Shown here: piece by piece, positions 53,257-61,870 of the stretch
Position numbering within the stretch: the stretch's first letter is position 1
Layout of the letters: the number at the start of each line of letters is the position of its first letter
Assembly (NCBI GenBank): GCA_004292955.1
Contig: RDXX01000050.1
Location: forward strand, 18,325 to 82,324
Reading direction: 5' to 3'
Origin: Oscillatoriales cyanobacterium
Lineage (GTDB): Bacteria > Cyanobacteriota > Cyanobacteriia > Cyanobacteriales > Microcoleaceae
DNA length: 64,000 nucleotides
The notes under the pieces: generated by a model
What the model was told of the DNA's origin: nothing
The model's input: only the letters and a program-made list of their open reading frames with translations
The model's database searches: none
Position numbers and translations under genes: made by a program

Positions 53257-53778
53257 TTATTCATTGGTTTTGTTGACTTCTTTGATATTCTCCAAAATAC
53301 TAGCTTCCAGCGTGCGATCGCCTATTTGTCGCGCAATTGCCAAAGCTTGGTTATAGTATTTCAAAGCTTCAGGCGGCTGTCCCATAGTCTGGTATACTGA
53401 ACCAATACTATCCAAAATATCAGCTTCCTCAGAGCGATCGCCGACTTCTCGGGCGATCGGCAAAGCTTGGTTAAAGTATTTCAAAGCTTCTTCCAGCCTA
53501 GAACTAATGTAGTAATTAAGACCAATAGCATTGAGTGCTATGCCTTCAAGTTCTCTATTTTTAAGTTTTTGTGCAGTGGCTAAAATTTGCTGCCATATTT
53601 CGATCGCCTGTTGGTATTTTTCTTGCTTTTGCAGTCGATCTGCTTCCTCTATCAGTTTCAGAAGTTCTTCACTCTGTGCATCTTGACTTTGTGCCCAACT
53701 AGGTTGCACCATCACCGGCACAGTCAGAGGACTCAAACACGCACTCAAAACAAAAATAATGCTGAGAATTTGTTTCAT
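53257..53778 (-). CDS. Secreted TPR-repeat protein
   Basis: 173 residues. A signal peptide (MKQILSIIFVLSACLSPLTV, cleavage after SWAQ) followed by three TPR-type helical pairs: EEADRLQKQEKYQQAIEIWQ, NAIGLNYYISSRLEEALKYF and DSIGSVYQTMGQPPEALKYY. It probably works as a protein-binding scaffold in the periplasm. The last two repeats share nearly the same text (ALKYFNQALPIAREVGDRSE and ALKYYNQALAIARQIGDRTL), so an internal duplication is likely. Confidence 0.85.
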   Translation of the reverse strand: MKQILSIIFVLSACLSPLTVPVMVQPSWAQSQDAQSEELLKLIEEADRLQKQEKYQQAIEIWQQILATAQKLKNRELEGIALNAIGLNYYISSRLEEALKYFNQALPIAREVGDRSEEADILDSIGSVYQTMGQPPEALKYYNQALAIARQIGDRTLEASILENIKEVNKTNE

Positions 53779-53904
53779 ATTTTTTATAATTCACGACCGA
53801 CAGCGACAGATCTCAACCTATCGCCGTCGCTATAAACAACCAATTCGCCTAATGACTACTGACATAATGAATAATAACGCAATACAGTTCAGATAAGAGA
53901 TTAT

Positions 53905-54009
53905 ATAGCCTTTATGAGAAAGGTGAGGTACGTAGTTGGGCTTCAGCCCTCTTAGTCTAACGGCTATAGAAGCTGTCAGTCATACCTCATATCTTTGAGA
54001 AAGGCTATA
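53905..54009. repeat. Palindromic repeat related to family A
   Basis: The outer arms TATAGCCTTT and AAAGGCTATA flank GGTACGTAGTTGGGCTTCAG and a partial complementary end CATACC. The centre is disturbed, so this looks like a decayed copy in the spacer between the TPR and treY genes. Confidence 0.65.
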
Positions 54010-54117
54010 ACAGGGAAAATCAATCACAAATAGACACTCTTGTTTGCTTCGTTCCTCTCTTCGGACAATCTTAACTGAACCGTATTGAATAATAACGTTA
54101 GCGATCGGGAACAGCAC

Positions 54118-54185
54118 AACTGTCAACTGTCAACTGTCAACTGTCAACTGACAACTGTCAACTGTCAACTGTCAACTGTCAACTG
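54118..54185. repeat. CAACTGT array abutting the treY stop
   Basis: Nine or so heptamers end at the treY stop codon at 54187-54189. On the treY coding strand the unit reads ACAGTTG. Confidence 0.9.
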
Positions 54186-54186
54186 A

Positions 54187-56982
54187 CTACTGACTAATCA
54201 ACAAAGCTGCGGGAAAGTAGCTGAGAGCATCACCAATGGCCAGCTTACCGTTACTTTCAACAGGCTGATTGGTAATCGCATCCTTCCAAACCGACGGCAT
54301 TTGCTCCGACAATTCCAGATTAGTATCTTTCCAGACTTGTTTGCCGATCGGCATTTCTTCCGGTTTCACAATTCCCGTCAAGTATCGAGGAGCGATCGCA
54401 ATAACAGTAGTATCTTCAAATCTGCGAGCAAAAGCAATCACGTTATCTTTAAAAGTGCCAACTGCGTGCAGTGGTTGATAATCGCCAGATTGAAAAACTT
54501 GCAAGTATTTTTTTCTAGCTTCTAGGACTCTTGCCGTCAAAAACAACTTAATTCTAGCATCTTCCCGCGTCGCAATCAAATCTTCAACCAGTTGCAAAAT
54601 ATCCGTCTCAGCTTGCTGTTTAATTTCCCGCAAAACCTCGATTCGGCGATCGAAATCCACTGGACGGCGGTTGTCCGGATCGACGTGGCTTAAATCCCAA
54701 AATTCCGTGCCTTGATAAATGTCGGGAACCCCAGGTGCCGTAATTTTTAGCAGCGTTTGAGATAAAGAATTGAAAATTCCGTAATCAGCTACTTTTTTCC
54801 AGAAAGGTAGAAATTTCTTGAAAAACTGATTTTGTTCTGAAGGTTCGAGAACGCTATCGATAAAGGTCATAAACCCAGTTTCGTAGTCGTTGTCAGGTCT
54901 CAGCCAAGCTGTATAAACTTTGGCTTCGCGGACAGCTTTGATCGCATAATCTTTGACGCGAGTAACATAATCAGTGTTTTCAATTTCCTCAAATGGAAAA
55001 CTGCCAAGCAGAGTTTGGTACAAGAAGTATTCGTCATTGGTATCGGGAACCATGCGATTGACAAAGTTAACTTTCTTAGATGAGTTTACCTCTCTCCAAG
55101 ACCTGACTTGCTGTTCCCATTCCTCAGGAATTTCTGACAAAACATTAAGTCTCGCTCGCACATCTTCGCCGCGTTTGGTATCGTGGGTAGCTGTAGCATT
55201 CATTTTGTGCGGCCAAGCTACTTGCTGCTGCTTGTTGAACTCGTGAAAATCCGCCAGCGAAACGCCGAAGTGACTGGGGTTTCCTCCGACTTCGTTGAGG
55301 GATAAAAAGCGATAGTAGACGTATAGCAACGTGTCTTCAACGCCTTTGGCCATCAGGGGGCTTGTCAACTGCTGGAGTTTCATGACAAAGTGCCTGCGCT
55401 CCTCTTTTTGTTCGGTTGTGAGGGTTTCTTCTTCTTCCAGCAACAGCAGCGTTTCGATAAATTTCAGTTCTTTGAGGAGTCGCGGTACTAATTCTTTGGC
55501 GTGGGCGATCGCATATTTGACGTAAATGCGATCGGACTCTCGCAAACCGTCTTGATTAATGTAAGTTCTGTACACTGGAAAAATCGTCAAAACCGCAGCC
55601 AGCGCTTTTTCCAAACCCGGACGAGTAAAGTCATTTCCCTGTCGGGATTGACCGGAAATATTCTTCAAAAGCTGAGCCAGATTGTCTACATCTCCCGCCA
55701 AATTTTTCTCAACAATCAGCCCTTTTTTATCTAAAAACAACTGTTCGTAAGGAACATTTAATCGAGTAAATCTCTGATAGATTTCGCTAAATTGCTGTTC
55801 GCGATCGCACCGACAAAAAACGCCGTTTACGTAGTTCAAAAAGTCGTATCCACTGGTTCCCTCAATCGGCCAATAGGACGGCAAATCTTCCTCGTGTTCC
55901 AGAATCTTTTCCACAGTAATGTAAGTGTCTCCAACTCTCTCGCGGAGCCGTTTCAAATATTCTGTGGGGTCGTACAGTCCGTCGATGTGGTCGATTCTCA
56001 ATCCGGTAAACTTTCCCTCGTCCACCATGTCGAATATCAGAGCGTGGTTTTTATGGAAAACTTTAATCTCTTCAACTTTTACCGAAATCAGTTCGTTGAC
56101 AGTAAAAAACCTGCGGTAGTTGATTTCTTCGGCACCCACTTTCCAGAAAGAGAGACGATAAAATTGCTCCGAGAGTAAACTATCTAACAAATTAAAGCTT
56201 TCTGGATTGCCTTTTTCTCCGTTAAAGAAATTGATATTTTCATCGATAAATTCCTGGACGATGGGATTTTGATTGTAGAGTTCCCACAGCAGCCCTTTGA
56301 CAAAAGCTATCTGATCGTATCTGGCTTTACCTTTAGCTTCAGAAGGTGTATTCTTAATTAGATAAAGAATTCCCAAAAACTTGATAAAATCTGGATGGCG
56401 CCTGCCTAATTCCCTGCCTAAATGCCCCAAATTATGACCGATAAAACTAGCATAAGATTCAATTTTTACAGGCAATTGTAAGCTGTAGTAATTGATAGTT
56501 AGCCCAATTTCGCTGTATTTGAGTTGAATCTCGCCATTTTCCAGACACTCGCCATAAAAATTGCCCAGCAGCGGAGCCAGCACTCGACCTCTGAGATGTT
56601 CGTAAGCGTGATTCCATTCAATATCGAAGTAATCGAAATAGTCGGAATCCGGCCCGTGTTCTAATACGTCTAACAGCAACAAATTTTGAGTGTCGTAAGC
56701 CATGTGGTTCGGAACAATATCTTGCAGCCATCCCATGTTCAGTTTCTTGATTTCGTAGGTGAGGGCTTCAAAGTTTTCTGATGTTCCCAATTCAGGATTG
56801 ATTTGATTTGAGTCAACCACATCGTATCCATGACTGCTGCCTTTTCTGGCTTTGAATATCGGTGAGGCGTAAAGGTCGGTAATTCCTAATTCTTCGAGAT
56901 AGCTGAGGATTTGTTTGGCGGCTTCAAAGTTAAAACCTGCATGAAATTGAATCCGATAAGTGGTTGTGGGAATTCTCATCAT
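54187..56982 (-). CDS. treY: Malto-oligosyltrehalose synthase
   Basis: 931 residues of GH13 type. It isomerises the reducing-end glucose of maltodextrin to an alpha,alpha-1,1 trehalosyl unit. Signatures: TTTYRIQFHAGFNFEAAKQI, YASPIFKARKGSSHGYDVVD, LQDIVPNHMAYD, GLRIDHIDGLYDP (nucleophile Asp), TVEKILEHEEDLP (acid/base Glu), NATATHDTKRGEDVRAR and PGVPDIYQGTEFWDLSHVDP. It follows treZ by 113 bp on the same strand, so they probably form an operon. The ATG at 56982 is the domain start. Confidence 0.96.
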   Translation of the reverse strand: MMRIPTTTYRIQFHAGFNFEAAKQILSYLEELGITDLYASPIFKARKGSSHGYDVVDSNQINPELGTSENFEALTYEIKKLNMGWLQDIVPNHMAYDTQNLLLLDVLEHGPDSDYFDYFDIEWNHAYEHLRGRVLAPLLGNFYGECLENGEIQLKYSEIGLTINYYSLQLPVKIESYASFIGHNLGHLGRELGRRHPDFIKFLGILYLIKNTPSEAKGKARYDQIAFVKGLLWELYNQNPIVQEFIDENINFFNGEKGNPESFNLLDSLLSEQFYRLSFWKVGAEEINYRRFFTVNELISVKVEEIKVFHKNHALIFDMVDEGKFTGLRIDHIDGLYDPTEYLKRLRERVGDTYITVEKILEHEEDLPSYWPIEGTSGYDFLNYVNGVFCRCDREQQFSEIYQRFTRLNVPYEQLFLDKKGLIVEKNLAGDVDNLAQLLKNISGQSRQGNDFTRPGLEKALAAVLTIFPVYRTYINQDGLRESDRIYVKYAIAHAKELVPRLLKELKFIETLLLLEEEETLTTEQKEERRHFVMKLQQLTSPLMAKGVEDTLLYVYYRFLSLNEVGGNPSHFGVSLADFHEFNKQQQVAWPHKMNATATHDTKRGEDVRARLNVLSEIPEEWEQQVRSWREVNSSKKVNFVNRMVPDTNDEYFLYQTLLGSFPFEEIENTDYVTRVKDYAIKAVREAKVYTAWLRPDNDYETGFMTFIDSVLEPSEQNQFFKKFLPFWKKVADYGIFNSLSQTLLKITAPGVPDIYQGTEFWDLSHVDPDNRRPVDFDRRIEVLREIKQQAETDILQLVEDLIATREDARIKLFLTARVLEARKKYLQVFQSGDYQPLHAVGTFKDNVIAFARRFEDTTVIAIAPRYLTGIVKPEEMPIGKQVWKDTNLELSEQMPSVWKDAITNQPVESNGKLAIGDALSYFPAALLISQ

Positions 56983-57078
56983 CTTGATTTTACTCCTGAT
57001 TGATTAGTCGATCGGGTAGTTGACAGAAATTACGCAAACAGTGGCTGGACGCGAGTTATAGCGGTTCTCTGAAAGATC

Positions 57079-57110
57079 GGGTACGTTGTTGGGCTTTAGC
57101 CCTCTTGGTT
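57079..57110. repeat. Half copy of family A repeat at the treZ 3' end
   Basis: GTACGTTGTTGGGCTTTAGC and CCTCTTGGTTT without the complementary arm. The GGGCTAA that results on the minus strand supplies the last Gly and the stop codon of treZ (ending LNQEG). Confidence 0.75.
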
Positions 57111-58937
57111 TAATTGGTTATATTGGTAGAGTGCAAAACTATGCGGTTTAACACTCAATTCTTGCTTAGAATTGATATTTTCCGGCAAGCTAGAACCTGA
57201 ACCCATCCATTTTACATCAGCAGAGTCTAAAATTTTGTGACCATTGCCTTGGGGAAGTGCGGTCGTAACAGCGACCTCTTGCTTGTTGAAGTTCAGGATG
57301 CAGAATATCTGGCTGTTATCTGTCCACCGACGAAGAAACAAGATTTTTTCTGCTTCAATACTGGAAACTTCTAGATTTTTTTTGTCGAGTTTTTTCAGGG
57401 CGGGAATTGTTCGCCGCAGTTGAATCAAATGCTGGTGCCATTCCCAGAGGATTTTGTGTTTTCCTGCTGTTGATTTTTCCCAGTTTAACTTGCACTTTTG
57501 GAAACTCTCAGGACTTTGGGGGTCTTGAAATTCGCCTCTGTCTTCAAAAGCTTTAAATTCTTGTTGCTTGTCCTTGCGAATCGCTTCAATTAAGTCAGGA
57601 TCTGAGTGGGAAACAAAGTAGAAAAACGGCGCTGTTTCTCCGTACTCTTCTCCCATAAACAAGAAAGGAATGTAGGGAGAAATCAAAACTGTAGCTGCTG
57701 CAAGTTTTAGTGCTTCAAAGTCAACTATTTGCGAGAGTCTGTCTCCTAAAATCCGGTTGCCGATTTGGTCGTGGGTTTGGGAAAATACCAGAAATTTCTC
57801 GCCCGGTTCATCTTTGACAGAATTGCCGTGTTTTCGCTTTCTGTGAGGTGCATACTGGCCGGAGTAAACAAAGCTTTCTTTGAAGGATTTTTCTAGGTGT
57901 TCGCACTTGCCAAAGTCTTGGTAGTAGCGGTCATTTTCTCCGGTAAGCAAGGCGTGCAGTGCGTGGTGGAAATCGTCGCACCACTGGGCGTCTAATCCGA
58001 AACCGCCGAGTTCTTTGGGACGTACTGTGCGGACATCGTTTAAGTCACTTTCTGCGATTAAGTAAAGTTTCCTTCCGATTTCTTGGGAAATCTCGGCGGT
58101 GGCGTCGGAGAGTTCTTGCAAAAATGGTCTGGCACCTACTTCAAATATTGCTTGAATTGCATCTAATCTCAGACCATCGATGTGATAGTCTCGAAACCAG
58201 TAGAGGGCATTTTGAATAAAGTAGTTCCGCACGCCGTCGCTGTAGGCGTCGTCGAAGTTGAGGGGGTCTCCCCAAATCGAGCCGTATTTTGAGGTAAAGT
58301 AGGGGCCGAAGTCGCGGAGGTAGTTTCCTTCGGGGCCGAGGTGGTTGTAAACGACATCGAGTATTACTGAGATGCCGTGTTCGTGGCAGGCGTTGATAAG
58401 TTTTTTGAAGCCTTCGGGGCCGCCGTAGGAGTTTTGAACGGCGTAGGGATATACGCCGTCGTATCCCCAGTTTCGATCGCCGGGAAATTGGGCGACTGGC
58501 ATAATTTCGATGGCGTTGATCCCCAATTCTGTGAGTTTTTTGAGTTGGGGAATTATTGCTTCAAATGTTCCGGCTTGGGTGAATGTGCCGACGTGCAGTT
58601 CGTAGATAATCATTTCCGACAGCGGCACGCCTTGCCAATTTTTGTCTTTCCAAGCAAAGGCGTTTTCATCTATTACTTGGGATGGGGTGTGGACGCCTTG
58701 GGGTTGATATTTTGAGGCTGGGTCGGGTCGGTCGGTTTTTCCTTCGAGTTGGTAGGTGTAAAGGGTTCCGGGTGCGATGTCTGTAGCTGTGGTTTGCCAA
58801 TAACCTTCTGCGGATTGTTGCATGGGTATCTGGCGTGGTTCTGGGGAAACAATTTGGACTGCTATTTGTTTGATTGTGGGCGCCCAAACTGTAAACTCAC
58901 ATTGGTTGTTGCCGAGGTAATTTGCTCCTATCTTCAC
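57096..58937 (-). CDS. treZ: Malto-oligosyltrehalose trehalohydrolase
   Basis: 613 residues. It releases trehalose from the TreY product. An N-terminal CBM48-like domain (QCEFTVWAPTIKQIAVQIV), then GH13 motifs VILDVVYNHLGPEGNYL, GLRLDAIQAIF (nucleophile), LIAESDLND (acid/base) and VFSQTHDQIGNRILGDRL. It starts with GTG at 58937 preceded by AGGAGAACC, deciding the start. It is the first gene of the treZ-treY pair and is divergent from the debranching enzyme. Its C-terminus is completed by a repeat element. Confidence 0.95.
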   Translation of the reverse strand: MKIGANYLGNNQCEFTVWAPTIKQIAVQIVSPEPRQIPMQQSAEGYWQTTATDIAPGTLYTYQLEGKTDRPDPASKYQPQGVHTPSQVIDENAFAWKDKNWQGVPLSEMIIYELHVGTFTQAGTFEAIIPQLKKLTELGINAIEIMPVAQFPGDRNWGYDGVYPYAVQNSYGGPEGFKKLINACHEHGISVILDVVYNHLGPEGNYLRDFGPYFTSKYGSIWGDPLNFDDAYSDGVRNYFIQNALYWFRDYHIDGLRLDAIQAIFEVGARPFLQELSDATAEISQEIGRKLYLIAESDLNDVRTVRPKELGGFGLDAQWCDDFHHALHALLTGENDRYYQDFGKCEHLEKSFKESFVYSGQYAPHRKRKHGNSVKDEPGEKFLVFSQTHDQIGNRILGDRLSQIVDFEALKLAAATVLISPYIPFLFMGEEYGETAPFFYFVSHSDPDLIEAIRKDKQQEFKAFEDRGEFQDPQSPESFQKCKLNWEKSTAGKHKILWEWHQHLIQLRRTIPALKKLDKKNLEVSSIEAEKILFLRRWTDNSQIFCILNFNKQEVAVTTALPQGNGHKILDSADVKWMGSGSSLPENINSKQELSVKPHSFALYQYNQLNQEG

Positions 58938-59258
58938 TTTGAGTGGTTCTCCTTATAAAATAGGTGGGTTGTCCGATCGCCCTTGGGACGCAATCAAATG
59001 CTGTGTTCTTAAGGTGAGAGCGCCTGTGTAGATGGTAATATTACTTAAAATTACAAACAACTAACTCCAGACAGAGTAACGGTTAGAATTATCGCTGGGG
59101 CAAAAGTAGCGGTTCGTTATGTATAAATTAGACCATGAATCTGCACCCTTAGCGATCGCCATTCTTGGTCAACTGCAAGAGTTAATATTTCTGGTTTTTT
59201 ATATAAGGTCTAAAATATATCTAAAGGTAGATAGCAAATCAGCGCGAGCGTGTATTCT
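58938..59258. other. Divergent promoter region of treZ and the debranching gene
   Basis: AT-rich, no gene. It should carry both promoters; I see no repeat of note in it. Confidence 0.45.
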
Positions 59259-61292
59259 ATGGTTATTGCTTTTGGACGGGAAATCTGCTGCAATCTTGAC
59301 TCGGCGGAGTCTCGCGAGTGGTTGGTGACAAACGGAATCGGGGGTTACGCTAGCGGGACGATCGCAAATCTCCTCACTCGCCGCTATCACGGGCTGCTGG
59401 TGGCAGCCCTCAAACCCCCGCTGGCACGGACTTTGATGCTCGCCAAGCTGGACGAGACGGCCGTGTATGCCGATCGCGCCTACCCGCTTTATACCAACCG
59501 CTGGGCCGACAGTACGATCGAACCCCACGGCTACAACTGCATCGAAAGCTTCCACCTCGAAGGTACGACGCCTGTGTGGAGGTATGCCCTCGCCGACGCT
59601 ATCCTCGAAAAGCGGATTTGGATGCAGCAAGGTGCTAACACAACATATATTCAATACCGCTTGCACCGCGCCTCACAACCGATCGCGATCGCAGTCAAAG
59701 CCTTAGTCAACCACCGCGACTACCACCACATGACAAGTGCGGGCGACTGGCCTGTGAGTCTGGAAACTTTGACACAAGGGGTTTGCGTGACGGCTTTTGA
59801 CGGAGCCGCACCCCTGTACCTGCTGACAGATGCTACTCCAGAGGCTAAATTTCGAGTTTCTACGCCCTTATACAATTGGCACTACGGATTTAATTTGGCA
59901 GCCGAACAGCGGCGCGGGTTGGACTGCTGCGAAGATCACCTGCACGCGGCAACTTTCCATTTTGCGATCGCACCGGGAAGTTCTCTCACATTGATAGCCA
60001 GCACCGACAAAAATCCCGAACTCAACGGCGGTACAGCTTTAGAAGTGCGCCACACTTATGACCAACAACTGCTGCAAAACTGCTCAAAAATCAGCGAATC
60101 TCCAGACTGGATTAATCACTTAGTGCTAGCAGCCGACCAATTTATCGTCAACCGCCCGCTACCAAAGGAACCCGAGGGTAAAACGATTATCGCCGGATAT
60201 CCCTGGTTCAGCGACTGGGGGCGCGATACGACGATCGCCCTGCCCGGCCTCACAATCTGTACCGGGCGGTGGGAAATTGCCCGATCGATTTTGCGAACAT
60301 TTGCACGGTATGTCGATCGCGGAATGCTGCCAAACCGCTTCCCCGATGCCGGGGGCGCTCCGGAATACAACACCGCAGACGCGACGCTGTGGTACTTTGA
60401 GGCTGTTCGCGCTTACTGCGACTGCACCGGAGACGACGAACTTTTGAGCGAACTCTGGCCGACACTATGTGAGATTGTGGATTGGCACGTAAACGGAACT
60501 CGGTATAACATCCGCGTCGATCCTGACGACGGTTTAGTCTACGCGGGGGAAAGCGGCGTGCAACTGACTTGGATGGACGCGAAAATCGGCGATTGGGTGG
60601 TGACTCCTCGGATTGGTAAGCCGATCGAACTTAGCGCGCTTTGGTACAATGCCGTGCAAGCTATGGCAAGTTTTGCTCGAAAACTGGGCAAGCCTCACAA
60701 TGAATATCAGCAGTTGGGCGATCGTACCGCCACCGGATTCGATCGCTTCTGGAACGACTCAACCAGTTACTGCTACGACGTTCTCGACGGCCCCGACGGA
60801 CACGACATTTCCCTGCGGCCCAACCAAATATTCGCCGTTTCCCTGCCCCTGGACTCGATTCCTGGGTACGAGGGCAAGCGCCAGGAAACCCGTTATACAC
60901 CGTTACTCACGCCCGTACAGCGCCGCGCCGTCGTGGACGCCTGCGCTCAGGGGCTGCTCACTTCCCACGGCCTGCGGAGCCTATCCCCACAACACCCGCA
61001 GTATCGCGGCGCCTATGAGGGCGACCAATTGCAGCGCGACAGCGCCTATCACCAAGGCACAGCTTGGGGCTGGCTGATCGGCCCGTTTGTCTTGGCGCAC
61101 TTGCACGTATACAAAGACCCAGCACAAGCTCTCCAATTCCTGGAACCGATGGCACATCATATAACTGCTGGCGGAGTTGGCAGTCTCGGCGAAATTTTTG
61201 AGGGCGACGCCCCCCACTCGCCCCGGGGCTGCACGGCTCAAGCTTGGACTGTGGCCGAGGTGCTACGGGCTTGGTTGGCAGTTGACAGTTGA
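59259..61292 (+). CDS. Glycogen debranching enzyme (amylo-alpha-1,6-glucosidase type)
   Basis: About 677 residues. The N-terminal GDE domain has EWLVTNGIGGYASGTIANLL and TRRYHGLLVAAL. The C-terminal (alpha/alpha)6 domain has GYPWFSDWGRDTTIALPGLT, LVYAGESGVQLTWMDAKIGD, GKPIELSALWYNAVQAM and GSLGEIFEGDAPHSPRGCTA followed by QAW. It removes alpha-1,6 branches from glycogen, supplying linear dextrins for TreY and TreZ and free glucose for glucokinase. I prefer the ATG at 59259 over the GTG at 59250. The C-terminal VDS and the stop lie in a GTTGACA heptamer array. Confidence 0.92.
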   Translation: MVIAFGREICCNLDSAESREWLVTNGIGGYASGTIANLLTRRYHGLLVAALKPPLARTLMLAKLDETAVYADRAYPLYTNRWADSTIEPHGYNCIESFHLEGTTPVWRYALADAILEKRIWMQQGANTTYIQYRLHRASQPIAIAVKALVNHRDYHHMTSAGDWPVSLETLTQGVCVTAFDGAAPLYLLTDATPEAKFRVSTPLYNWHYGFNLAAEQRRGLDCCEDHLHAATFHFAIAPGSSLTLIASTDKNPELNGGTALEVRHTYDQQLLQNCSKISESPDWINHLVLAADQFIVNRPLPKEPEGKTIIAGYPWFSDWGRDTTIALPGLTICTGRWEIARSILRTFARYVDRGMLPNRFPDAGGAPEYNTADATLWYFEAVRAYCDCTGDDELLSELWPTLCEIVDWHVNGTRYNIRVDPDDGLVYAGESGVQLTWMDAKIGDWVVTPRIGKPIELSALWYNAVQAMASFARKLGKPHNEYQQLGDRTATGFDRFWNDSTSYCYDVLDGPDGHDISLRPNQIFAVSLPLDSIPGYEGKRQETRYTPLLTPVQRRAVVDACAQGLLTSHGLRSLSPQHPQYRGAYEGDQLQRDSAYHQGTAWGWLIGPFVLAHLHVYKDPAQALQFLEPMAHHITAGGVGSLGEIFEGDAPHSPRGCTAQAWTVAEVLRAWLAVDS

Positions 61293-61334
61293 CAGTTGAC
61301 AGTTGACAGTTGACAGTTGACAGTTGACAGTTAA
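61279..61334. repeat. GTTGACA heptamer array after the debranching gene
   Basis: Seven to eight units; the first contains the stop codon of the debranching enzyme. A short continuation lies at 61431-61449, and a complementary CAACTGT run lies at about 61826-61857 before glk. Confidence 0.9.
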
Positions 61335-61430
61335 ATAGTAGCCAAATCAAACCGTTTCTCGATCGCGGGGTCAGGGATCTATAGTTGTTAATAGTGATAA
61401 GTAGGTTGGGTAGAACTGAGATCTTGCACC
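61333..61430. repeat. 98-bp direct repeat, copy 1
   Basis: Starts AAATAGTAGCCAAATCAAAC and ends GAGATCTTGCACC. Identical to 61669-61766 over all 98 bases. Confidence 0.92.
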
Positions 61431-61453
61431 CAGTTGACAGTTGACAGTTAAAT

Positions 61454-61668
61454 AGGGCTTGCTGAATAAAAGTAGAAAGCTTGCCAGATAAGGGGTTTAA
61501 GCTTTTTTTGCTTAAAAAAGTGCAAGTTATAGGATTATAGAGGCTCAAAACCCTTGCAATGAAAGTTATTAGTTTCTGGCTTGCATTTGGGAATTTAGCA
61601 ATAAACCTACTATTTTTTAAGCTGTGTAGCCTCGTTTTTCCACTACGTACACTTTTTCAGCAAGCCCT
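61454..61668. mobile_element. MITE-like element, 215 bp
   Basis: Terminal inverted repeats AGGGCTTGCTGAATAAAAGT at the left and, reverse-complemented, AGGGCTTGCTGAAAAAGTGT at the right. AAAT is present directly on both sides (61450-61453 and 61669-61672), consistent with a 4-bp target duplication. There is no coding capacity. The IS family supplying its transposase is not in the window. Confidence 0.8.
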
Positions 61669-61766
61669 AAATAGTAGCCAAATCAAACCGTTTCTCGATC
61701 GCGGGGTCAGGGATCTATAGTTGTTAATAGTGATAAGTAGGTTGGGTAGAACTGAGATCTTGCACC
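61669..61766. repeat. 98-bp direct repeat, copy 2
   Basis: Same 98 bases as 61333-61430. The MITE-like element sits exactly at its left edge, so duplication came first and insertion second. Confidence 0.92.
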
Positions 61767-61870
61767 GTGAACCTACGCTTCGCTGGATCCAACCTGAAAA
61801 TTATTGGTTTAACAGTGGACAATACTGTCAACTGTCAACTGTCAACTGTCAACTGTTTTATCGGAGGTTT

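Noticed and set aside
55792..56178. 128-codon plus-strand ORF
   Set aside because: Antisense shadow within treY with no independent support.
61721..61870. 50-codon N-terminal extension of glucokinase
   Set aside because: It translates the 98-bp repeat and heptamer DNA; the ATG at 61871 has a good ribosome binding site and opens the conserved domain.
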